NCBI GenBank assembly: GCA_030616165.1
Contig: JAUWXV010000163.1
Location: forward strand, 1 to 8,283
Source of the DNA: a bacterium
Lineage (GTDB): Bacteria; SM23-31; JAUVVT01
DNA: 8,283 nt
Reading direction: 5' to 3'
Shown: positions 1 to 6,192 of the stretch, piece after piece
Numbering within the stretch: position 1 is the stretch's first letter
How the letters are laid out: every line of letters starts with the position of its first letter
Translations under genes and position numbers: made by a program
Notes under the pieces: model-generated
Databases searched by the model: none
What the model was told of the DNA's origin: nothing
Seen by the model: only the letters and a program-made list of their open reading frames with translations

Positions 1-496
1 GTCCCTGTGCCCGATTTTTAATACTAACCGGATGGTTCACGAATACTTTGAAAAATATTACTCGCCAGCAGTAAAACGATTCTATAAACTTTCCGAAGAC
101 AATATTGAAAAAGTGAAAGAACTTGCCAGATGGAAATCATACATAAAGAATAACTGGAATAAAATCAAAATATTAAATATCGAAGCACATCCCCCAAAAC
201 AAATTTCCGTTGGTTCAAAATTTGAAGTACATGCAGATATTTTTCTCGGAACACTAAAACCCGATGATGTTCAGGTTCAGATTTATTTTGGAACCGTTAA
301 TTCTCAAATGAAGATAGTGAATGCAGTTCCAATTCCAATGGAATTCAAAAAATCAGAAAGTGATGGTAAATATACCTTTGTAGGTTCTATATCATGCGAT
401 AAAAGTGGAATGCATGGCTATTCTTTAAGAATTCTGCCCAAACACGAATACCTTCATAATTCTTTTGAAACTGGTCTGATTTTATGGTCAAATTAA
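1..496 (+). CDS. glgP: Alpha-glucan (glycogen) phosphorylase, C-terminal end; 5' part lies outside the window
   Basis: The reading frame is open from base 2, well before the first in-window ATG at 32, so this is the 3' end of a longer gene. The residues around that ATG (PIFNTNRMVHEY, then YYSPA) match the conserved FNTxRMVxEYxxxxYxPA segment near the C-terminus of GT35 alpha-glucan phosphorylases. The last 110 or so residues (WK...W motif, VGSKFEVHADIFLG, PDDVQVQIYFG, SGMHGYSLRILPKH, GLILW) resemble the C-terminal domain of the bacterial/archaeal DUF3417-type subfamily. The family removes glucose-1-phosphate from alpha-1,4-glucans in the cytoplasm using PLP; the PLP lysine lies upstream of the window. 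The stop is TAA at 494-496. No convincing terminator follows. It shows no obvious link to the exported enzymes to its right. Confidence 0.88.
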   Translation, partial: SLCPIFNTNRMVHEYFEKYYSPAVKRFYKLSEDNIEKVKELARWKSYIKNNWNKIKILNIEAHPPKQISVGSKFEVHADIFLGTLKPDDVQVQIYFGTVNSQMKIVNAVPIPMEFKKSESDGKYTFVGSISCDKSGMHGYSLRILPKHEYLHNSFETGLILWSN

Positions 497-561
497 GACT
501 TGGTTTTGTGTTATTTTTAGAAATACTGTAATTACATTAATAATATTATATTTATCTGTGT

Positions 562-627
562 TTATTGTGTATATTGCGGAATGACTAATAACAACTTAAG
601 CAAACTAATTTGATATATTTTAGGCAT
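562..627 (-). other. Tiny ORF with ribosome binding site, possible remnant of a gene following the broken ribbon-helix-helix gene
   Basis: A 21-codon ORF starts with ATG at 627 (MPKIYQISLLK...) and stops with TAA at 562-564. It has a GAGGA Shine-Dalgarno at 633-637, five bases before the start. It begins about 31 bases after the stop of the decayed ribbon-helix-helix gene, on the same strand. Small ribbon-helix-helix genes are often antitoxins followed closely by a toxin gene, so this could be what is left of a toxin start. The product is too short to match to any family, and chance is quite possible in such AT-rich DNA. Confidence 0.2.
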
Positions 628-738
628 AAAAATCCTCGCTTTGTGACGGGGAATTAATTCAAACCTCCAATTCTATATTTTCCTTTTTCTGCCAGTCAAC
701 CAGCAATTTTTCTATCAGTTGAGTGAGATTAATATTAG

Positions 739-892
739 GAGACTGCTGAAAAAGTCAAATAGACAGTTAATTTAAGATAAGATTGCCACGTCCCGAGTAC
801 TCGGGACTCGCAATGAAAATAAAATTACTTGTCATTACGAGGAGTGTAGCGACGCCGGCGCAGGCGTGGTAATCTACTTTTTCAGCAGTCTC
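739..892. mobile_element. MITE-like non-autonomous element, 154 bp, with 17-bp perfect terminal inverted repeats and 5-bp target duplication
   Basis: The ends are exact reverse complements: GAGACTGCTGAAAAAGT at 739-755 and ACTTTTTCAGCAGTCTC at 876-892. The bases directly outside both ends are the same, ATTAG at 734-738 and 893-897, as expected for a 5-bp target-site duplication. There is no coding capacity, so movement would need a transposase supplied elsewhere. The interior folds further: AGATTGCCACG (780-790) pairs with CGTGGTAATCT (865-875), and TCGCAATGA (808-816) with TCATTACGA (832-840), each with one mismatch. The interior is clearly more GC-rich than the flanks. The element splits the ribbon-helix-helix gene, which independently supports insertion. 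I cannot assign it to an IS family. Confidence 0.8.
790..807. repeat. 18-bp perfect palindrome inside the MITE-like element
   Basis: GTCCCGAGTACTCGGGAC equals its own reverse complement. It sits between the GATTGCCACG and TCGCAATGA border motifs of the left half of the element. The same position in the right half, between TCATTACGA and CGTGGTAATCT, holds a different GC-rich sequence that includes the palindrome CGCCGGCG (853-860). The two halves therefore share borders but not cores. Confidence 0.75.
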
Positions 893-1074
893 ATTAGATA
901 ATTTTTTTCAATTGCTCTTTTACACTCTCTGGGATTCTATTATCCAGAGAGAGTGTTTGGTTCTTTTTCATATCATACCTCATGTTACTGGATTGTTAAC
1001 GTTGATATCAGATTAATATATTCATTCTATATTATTGTAATATATTTTGAAATTATTAAACATTCTTTAGGCTG

Positions 1075-2370
1075 CTATAACCTATTAATCATTTCAATTA
1101 AGTTCTCAATTACCGCTTTTTCCGCACCAGCATCAGGTTTTATCCTGGACGAGTTTGCTTCGTAGCCGCCTTCCTGATATGAATCATCAGTTACAATATA
1201 ACCGGAATAACCCCCGTTACATTTATCCATCACGTATGTATATTTATAAGGAGAAATTTCCTTCACTTTCACAGCAATCTGGTTAAATAGACCGCCGGAA
1301 GTACCAGCAAAAACAATGTTCCCTATCTTCAACGCAGAAAGGCGCACATAAATGGTTTCACCTGGTTGATATCTTTCAGGTTGTAACGATTCCTCTCTTT
1401 TCTTTGCCGGAAAGTTAATAACACGCTGTGAACCACTAATAGAACTGTAGGGAAATGTTTTAATATCTTTTGCAACTCTCACAACTTCTTCTCCTAAAAT
1501 GATTCCTACTATTTCTGCCTCACCGATAGAAGATTTAAAAGATGGACGCACACGATAGATAGGATCAATATTACCTGAAGAACCAGCTGTAACAACAGCA
1601 ATGACGTTATTATCAAATTCTTTTTCAACAAACCTCACAGAAGCACCAGGCCAATCAGCAGTAATCTGGAGATTCCCAGGGCCCATTACAGTAGCATGAC
1701 AGGCCCAAGTTATAAAGATACAAAAAGGTCTTCCATACTCGTCATCAATCCGAACTACACCAACTTCATTGTCGCAGGGACCGTAAGGATTCTTACCAAG
1801 TGATATGCCACCTCGAGCATTGCGTGCTCGCCGATTCATATTCATCTTGCACTCACCTTTTCCAGAACCAATTAAAGCAGGTTTTAGATTATTAAATGCA
1901 TTTTTCACGGTGCTTATCAATTTTTCTTTTGTATCATTTGTGTAAGATATTGCTTCAGGAGAAGGAGAGTCATATCCACTTGCAGGAGTTGGTCCACCAT
2001 GCGTATGCGTTGCACATAAAAGAATATTATCTGGAGGAATGCCAATCTCACGCTCAAGACGTTTTGTGCACTCTTCCCATAAAGAAAGTGGTATTCCTAT
2101 AAGGTCCGCTGATACTATTACAGCTTTACTTACTCCATCACTAAAAGCAATAACTCTTATAAATAAATCATCATGTACGCCTTCAGAAAGCTCTTTTCTA
2201 CCACTATAACCACTCATTGGTAATGGCACTTCTGGTGTAATCTTTACTTTCGCAGTCCCTGCTAAAATAGTATTATTATTTGCTGCAAAAAATTTATTGT
2301 AATTAATTGAAAATAACAAAACACAGCAGAGTAGAAGAGCTAACGCTATTAATGAAAAGTTCTTTTTCAT
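1075..2370 (-). CDS. Secreted neutral/alkaline ceramidase-family hydrolase, short form, function unproven
   Basis: The 431-residue product matches the N-terminal domain of the neutral/alkaline non-lysosomal ceramidase family (PF04734). Residues 1-30 form a signal peptide (KKN, long hydrophobic stretch, FFAA). Family landmarks are AGTAKVKITP (37-46), GVHDDLFIRVIAF (64-76), the probable metal-site segment ATHTHGGP with H122 and H124 (120-127), CHAT with H225, TADWPG (237-242), and a C-terminal GGYSGYIVT...GGYEA segment with E404. Where classical neutral ceramidases have the catalytic serine motif GDVSPN, this protein has GNIDPI (266-271), with Asp in the serine position. It also lacks the extra C-terminal domain of the roughly 650-residue enzymes. 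Ceramide hydrolysis is therefore doubtful; many bacterial members of this size are uncharacterised. The ATG at 2370 is supported by AGGGAG at 2378-2383, seven bases away. The gene is divergent from the transporter. Confidence 0.85.
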   Translation of the reverse strand: MKKNFSLIALALLLCCVLLFSINYNKFFAANNNTILAGTAKVKITPEVPLPMSGYSGRKELSEGVHDDLFIRVIAFSDGVSKAVIVSADLIGIPLSLWEECTKRLEREIGIPPDNILLCATHTHGGPTPASGYDSPSPEAISYTNDTKEKLISTVKNAFNNLKPALIGSGKGECKMNMNRRARNARGGISLGKNPYGPCDNEVGVVRIDDEYGRPFCIFITWACHATVMGPGNLQITADWPGASVRFVEKEFDNNVIAVVTAGSSGNIDPIYRVRPSFKSSIGEAEIVGIILGEEVVRVAKDIKTFPYSSISGSQRVINFPAKKREESLQPERYQPGETIYVRLSALKIGNIVFAGTSGGLFNQIAVKVKEISPYKYTYVMDKCNGGYSGYIVTDDSYQEGGYEANSSRIKPDAGAEKAVIENLIEMINRL

Positions 2371-2936
2371 AATACTACTCCCTAAAATTGATATTAACTT
2401 TTATGATGAATTGAATCTTGTCTTTTTAATAAAAAAGAAGCTTACTACCTTTAAAGTTTTAGTCGCAGAGTGTTTTAAATATCATAAATATTTATAAACT
2501 AACACTCACTCTTTACGATTTTAATGTAAAATATATACATTTCTTTTTCATTTTTCAATAATATTATTAACTTATCTGCAAAATTATTTTTAAAAGTATC
2601 TATTTAATCTGACCTTTTTATAAATTTTAAAACATTCAATTTTGTAAGTGATTATTGACATTTGCTTTATATTAGTGTTTCTATCACAGGATAATACATA
2701 ATTGTAAATGATTCATCATCAAAGTGAATGAGAGAAATACCTCTTTTTTACTAAAAAATCTCTGTGAAAATTACCATTTGTTTTGTATATTTTTCTAATT
2801 CTATATCTGTTTCTTAAATTTGACCTCTGTTTAGTTTCTACTTTAACTTATAATAAAACTTGACCTTGCAATAAGATAAAGCTTCTTTATGAATTATTCA
2901 TACTGAAAGGAAGTAGAAATTTTAATAAAATTCGAG
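2371..2936. other. 566-bp AT-rich divergent intergenic region
   Basis: This gap separates two divergent start codons and should carry both promoters. I find no coding frame and no strong hairpin. On the plus strand there is a perfect TATAAT at 2849-2854, but no good -35 at 16-18 bases. A TTGACA at 2655-2660 has no good -10. TGACCT occurs three times (2610-2615, 2821-2826, 2861-2866), the last two as TTGACCT 40 bases apart; these may be chance or an operator repeat. Confidence 0.5.
2530..2558 (-). promoter_or_regulatory. Candidate sigma-70-type promoter for the ceramidase-like gene
   Basis: On the minus strand TTGAAA (2558-2553) and TATATT (2535-2530) are separated by 17 bases, each one mismatch from consensus. 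They lie about 160 bases before the start codon. The region is extremely AT-rich, so chance matches are likely. Confidence 0.3.
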
Positions 2937-4337
2937 ATGAATATAATCCACAAATTAATAATAATTTTTGTAATTTTCATAATCATCTGGTTTCTTCCAG
3001 TTCCTTCTGGGGTAGAACCAGAAGGCATTCATCTTTTTGCGATATTTAGTGCAACTATAATTGGACTTATACTAAAACCAATTAGTATGGGCGGAATTGT
3101 CTTTATTGGTGTTGTATTAACTGCTCTGACGGATACCCTGCCTTTAAGAGATGCACTGAGCGGTTTTGCAAATCCGACAGTGTGGCTGATTGTGTCCGCT
3201 TTTTTAATAGCAAGAGGATTTATAAAAACGGGGCTCGGCAAAAGAGTGGCTTTTATTTTAATAAAGGCGTTCGGGAGAAAATCTATTGGATTGAGTTATT
3301 CTCTTGTGATGAGTGAATTTATTTTGTCGCCTGCAATGCCTTCAAACACCGCCCGTGCTGGAGGAATAATATATCCTATTATAAGAAGTCTTTGTTCGGC
3401 TTTCGGCTCTGAACCCGAAAAATCGCCAAGAAAGATTGGGGCTTTCCTCATTCTTGCACAGTATCATGCAGACGTAGTAATCTCTGCTATGTTTCTTACA
3501 TCAATGGCAGCAAATCCTCTTGCTGCTGAAATTACTAAAAATATCACAGGTCTTGAACTCCAGTGGACAACCTGGGCTTTGGGAGCAATCGTGCCAGGAA
3601 TTTTATCATTGTCTCTGATTCCTCTTGTTATTTACAAACTAATTCCACCGGAAATAAAAGAATCATCAAAATCCAGAGTCGTTGCTGATGAGGAACTTCA
3701 AAAGATGGGAAAAATGAAAAGACCAGAAATAATTATGGCGGGGATATTTATATTTGTCCTTTTATTCTGGATTACTTCTAATTTTCATAAAATAAATGTA
3801 ACTACAATTGCATTATTTGGTGTAGGATTGATGCTCATCTTTGGTGTTATTAACTGGTCAGATGTTCTCTCGGAAAAAGGTGCCTGGGATGCAATGATCT
3901 GGTTTGGCGGACTTGTAATGATGGCGGGTGGTCTTTATAATTTAGGGATTATAGAGTGGTTCGGAGACACTATTTCAAATTACATAAGTTACCTACCTAT
4001 GACTTTTGCATTGATTCTAACCCTGTTAATTTATTTTTATTCTCATTATGGATTTGCCAGTATGACAGCCCACATCACTGCACTTCTTCCAGTGTTTCTT
4101 GCTGTAGCAATTGGCGTGGGTACTCCGCCATTATTGGCTGCCCTTGCACTTGCTTATTTCTCGAATCTGAATGCATCTTTAACACACTATGCTACAGGAC
4201 CTGCGCCAATTTATTTTAATGCCGGATTCGTGGATCAAATTACCTGGTGGAAAATTGGATTTCTCATTTCCGTGTTAAACATTATTATCTGGGTTGGAAT
4301 AGGTTTCCCATACTGGAAACTTTGTGGTTTTTGGTAG
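2937..4337 (+). CDS. DASS-family (SLC13/CitT-type) anion transporter
   Basis: The 466-residue product is a highly hydrophobic inner-membrane protein of the divalent anion:sodium symporter family (PF00939), close to the usual 460-490 residues. The signature SPAMPSNTARAGGIIYPI lies at 131-148 and contains the SNT substrate-site motif (136-138). The second half carries FASMTAHITALLPVF (373-387) and SLTHYATGPAPIYF (414-427), typical of the CitT/TtdT/DiT1 branch, whose known members move citrate, tartrate, succinate, malate or 2-oxoglutarate, often by exchange. That branch is recognised by pattern; the actual substrate cannot be read here. ATG 2937 is the first usable start but has only a weak GAG nearby. 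A better AGGAAG lies at 2908-2913, about 23 bases upstream, with no ATG, GTG or TTG in frame between. It precedes the exported PHP protein gene by 136 bases on the same strand, probably one transcript. Confidence 0.9.
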   Translation: MNIIHKLIIIFVIFIIIWFLPVPSGVEPEGIHLFAIFSATIIGLILKPISMGGIVFIGVVLTALTDTLPLRDALSGFANPTVWLIVSAFLIARGFIKTGLGKRVAFILIKAFGRKSIGLSYSLVMSEFILSPAMPSNTARAGGIIYPIIRSLCSAFGSEPEKSPRKIGAFLILAQYHADVVISAMFLTSMAANPLAAEITKNITGLELQWTTWALGAIVPGILSLSLIPLVIYKLIPPEIKESSKSRVVADEELQKMGKMKRPEIIMAGIFIFVLLFWITSNFHKINVTTIALFGVGLMLIFGVINWSDVLSEKGAWDAMIWFGGLVMMAGGLYNLGIIEWFGDTISNYISYLPMTFALILTLLIYFYSHYGFASMTAHITALLPVFLAVAIGVGTPPLLAALALAYFSNLNASLTHYATGPAPIYFNAGFVDQITWWKIGFLISVLNIIIWVGIGFPYWKLCGFW

Positions 4338-4473
4338 GTTATTTATAAACTATTTAATAAAAAAAACTTTGCAATTGTATTAAATTTTAATAAATTAGGT
4401 CACCTCAAATTTTTTCTGCAATTTTTTCATAAAATATTTTCGATTTACAAATAAATAACAAAAGGAGGTTGTT

Positions 4474-5961
4474 ATGTCAAATCAAAAACAATTAATCCGA
4501 GTATTTGTATTAATTATCCTGTTTACTTTCGGCTGTAGTATATCTGCATTTTCGCAGAAAATACCGGAAGATTTGCTTGCAAGGATTTCCAAATTTCAGG
4601 AAGAAGTAAAACAGGCTCCTACAACTCCAGATTCTTATCGAAGCAGATGGAATACTTTGAGAATGTTATATGGAGAACAGACAAAATACTTTGAAAATCT
4701 CGATTTAGAACTTGAACTGCTCAGGGATAAAGCAAAATATTACAATGGTCTTATTAGAGATTGGAGGGCAGGGGTATCCATCGAAGCGAATGGGATAAAA
4801 ATGAATCCCGAAGAGCAAATGAAAAAATTTCTTGACCAGGCTATTATGAGGTTAGGAAAAGAAAAATCCCCTTCCGAATTAGAAGATGAAAAAGAAATAT
4901 TTCGTAAAAGATTTCCATCCGATAAAATAAGATATTCCACAACATACGAGGGAAGAACATATAACGTTTACTGGGGAGAACTTCATGGACATACTTACCT
5001 TTCTGATGGAGTCAATGCACCTTATTATTACTATGCATTTTCAAGAGAGATTAAAAATTTGGATTATTGTGCTCTAACAGACCACAGCTGGAGTTCAGGA
5101 AATAAAGAAGAAAGATGGAAAGAGATTTTTACCACTGCGGATAATCTAAATGAGCCAGGTAGATTTGCAGCACTCCCGGGGGTAGAATGGTCATCAAGTT
5201 ACGGACATGGACATATCAATCTGATTTACTACGACTACCCATATCCCGAAACAGCTCCTGCCTCAAGACTGGAATACACTAACAATGTTCGGACTCTATT
5301 CGATTACTTAGAAAAAGAAGGTGAAAATGTAGTGGTTATCCGAAATCACACCGGAAGCTCTTCACTTGGAACTGATTGGAATTATCAGAATCCAAAGTGG
5401 AATTATCTTATTGACATTGTCAGTTCAATTACATTCAGGTCTTTGAATTATTATTCAATAATTCACGAAAGGACTCTGGAAACTGCACTAAAAGCAGGTT
5501 ATAGATTCGGTTTTGTGGGTACAAGCGATACACACACCTCTTGGCCAGGTTCAGGAAATATTACCGCAGTCTTTTCGCCTTCACTTACAAGAAAAGATAT
5601 TGGGATAAACTTAAAAAACAGATTTTGCTACGCCGCTGAAGATAGAATATTTGTTGACTTCAGAATAAATGGAAAAAGAATGGGTTCGGAGATCTTTGCT
5701 AAAAGACCTGACCCTCTCGAATTTTCAATAAATGTAGAAGGAACCGATGAAATAAATTCTATAATTGTGATTAAAAATAACAGAACTTTTTATAGTTTTA
5801 ATCTGAGGTACATAGAGGGGGAAAAGATAGAAATCGAGCGGACCTATGAAAGACCAAAAGGCGAGAGACCAAACGCAGTTGACTGCTACTTTGTCATAGT
5901 AACTCAGAATAACGGTAAAAGAGCCTGGTCAAGCCCAATATGGGTTACAACTGAACTTTAA
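4474..5961 (+). CDS. Exported PHP-fold metallohydrolase (DUF3604 / CehA-McbA-like)
   Basis: The 495-residue product starts with a Sec signal peptide (residues 1-27: basic start, VFVLIILFTFG, cleavage probably near AFSQ). A mostly helical region (30-150) precedes a PHP metal-binding domain. The expected ligands are visible in order: YWGELHGHTYLSDG with H171, H173 and D178; LTDH with D203 and H204; GVEWS with E238; HGHINL with H245/H247; RNHTG with H292; and GTSDTHT with D352 and H354. This full set suggests an active two- or three-metal phosphoesterase or hydrolase. A C-terminal beta-rich part (390-495) begins RIFVDFRINGKRMGSEI, as seen in DUF3604 proteins. The start is fixed by an excellent AAGGAGGT at 4462-4469. 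An exported PHP enzyme differs from the well-known cytoplasmic members (histidinol phosphatase, polymerase-linked PHP domains). The substrate is unknown; the adjacent anion transporter hints at an anionic product. Confidence 0.85.
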   Translation: MSNQKQLIRVFVLIILFTFGCSISAFSQKIPEDLLARISKFQEEVKQAPTTPDSYRSRWNTLRMLYGEQTKYFENLDLELELLRDKAKYYNGLIRDWRAGVSIEANGIKMNPEEQMKKFLDQAIMRLGKEKSPSELEDEKEIFRKRFPSDKIRYSTTYEGRTYNVYWGELHGHTYLSDGVNAPYYYYAFSREIKNLDYCALTDHSWSSGNKEERWKEIFTTADNLNEPGRFAALPGVEWSSSYGHGHINLIYYDYPYPETAPASRLEYTNNVRTLFDYLEKEGENVVVIRNHTGSSSLGTDWNYQNPKWNYLIDIVSSITFRSLNYYSIIHERTLETALKAGYRFGFVGTSDTHTSWPGSGNITAVFSPSLTRKDIGINLKNRFCYAAEDRIFVDFRINGKRMGSEIFAKRPDPLEFSINVEGTDEINSIIVIKNNRTFYSFNLRYIEGEKIEIERTYERPKGERPNAVDCYFVIVTQNNGKRAWSSPIWVTTEL

Positions 5962-6096
5962 TCCAGCAATTTAAACTTGTCATATCAAAATTGAATATTT
6001 GGCAGGGATTAATAATGTAACTATATTATAGTGGCTTGATTACCTTATCCAATATTAAAGGTGCGATAAATCTAATCCCTTATGTTTAGAAATGTA

Positions 6097-6128
6097 ATGT
6101 AGGGGCTTAATATATTAAGCCCCTACAT
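6097..6128. repeat. 32-bp perfect palindrome between convergent genes, probable transcription barrier or dispersed repeat
   Basis: ATGTAGGGGCTTAATA (6097-6112) is followed directly by its exact reverse complement (6113-6128). The RNA from either strand would form a hairpin stem of about 12-14 pairs with a small AT loop. It lies between the 3' ends of the convergent genes, where a two-way terminator is expected. No T-run follows on either strand, so it is not a standard intrinsic terminator. GTAGGGGC...GCCCCTAC hairpins are, from memory, a common dispersed repeat type in uncultivated bacteria. Confidence 0.7.
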
Positions 6129-6192
6129 AAAATCACCATAAAATATTAGTGAAGGAATGATTTATGAAATTTTTACGGATAAACGGAATATA

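Larger units (their letters stand above)
659..971 (-). pseudogene. Small ribbon-helix-helix (CopG/Arc-like) DNA-binding protein, disrupted by an insertion and a frameshift
   Basis: Reading the minus strand, ATG at 971 with GAGG at 978-981 starts MKKNQTLSLDNRIPESVKEQ; this frame stops at TAA 894-896. On the far side of the inserted element (739-892) another frame reads NINLTQLIEKLLVDWQKK and ends ENIELEV at TGA 659-661. Removing the 154-bp element plus one 5-bp target copy, and one T of the 7-T run at 902-908, gives one continuous 50-codon frame (KEQLKKLSNINLTQLIEKLL across the joint). The arithmetic is exact: 313 bases minus 159 leaves 154, that is 51 codons plus one extra base. The product has the usual ribbon-helix-helix layout: a short strand, RIPESVKEQLKKL helix, turn, then LTQLIEKLL helix. 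Such proteins are usually antitoxins or small repressors. The family call is by pattern only; the frameshift could be decay after insertion or a read error. Confidence 0.6.

Noticed and set aside
922-956. Hairpin ACACTCTCTGG...CCAGAGAGAGTGT with a T-rich plus-strand tail, resembling a terminator for the phosphorylase gene
   Set aside because: It lies inside the coding part of the ribbon-helix-helix remnant, has a two-base bulge, and is over 400 bases from the phosphorylase stop.
953-1165. 70-codon plus-strand ORF
   Set aside because: It overlaps the 3' end of the ceramidase-like gene on the other strand and has no recognisable family features.
2849-2854. Perfect TATAAT as the transporter promoter
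   Set aside because: No acceptable -35 lies 16-18 bases upstream; the nearest TTGACC (2820-2825) is 23 bases away, and isolated matches are common in such AT-rich DNA.
3956-4219. 87-codon plus-strand ORF inside the transporter gene
   Set aside because: It is an out-of-frame shadow of the well-supported transporter.
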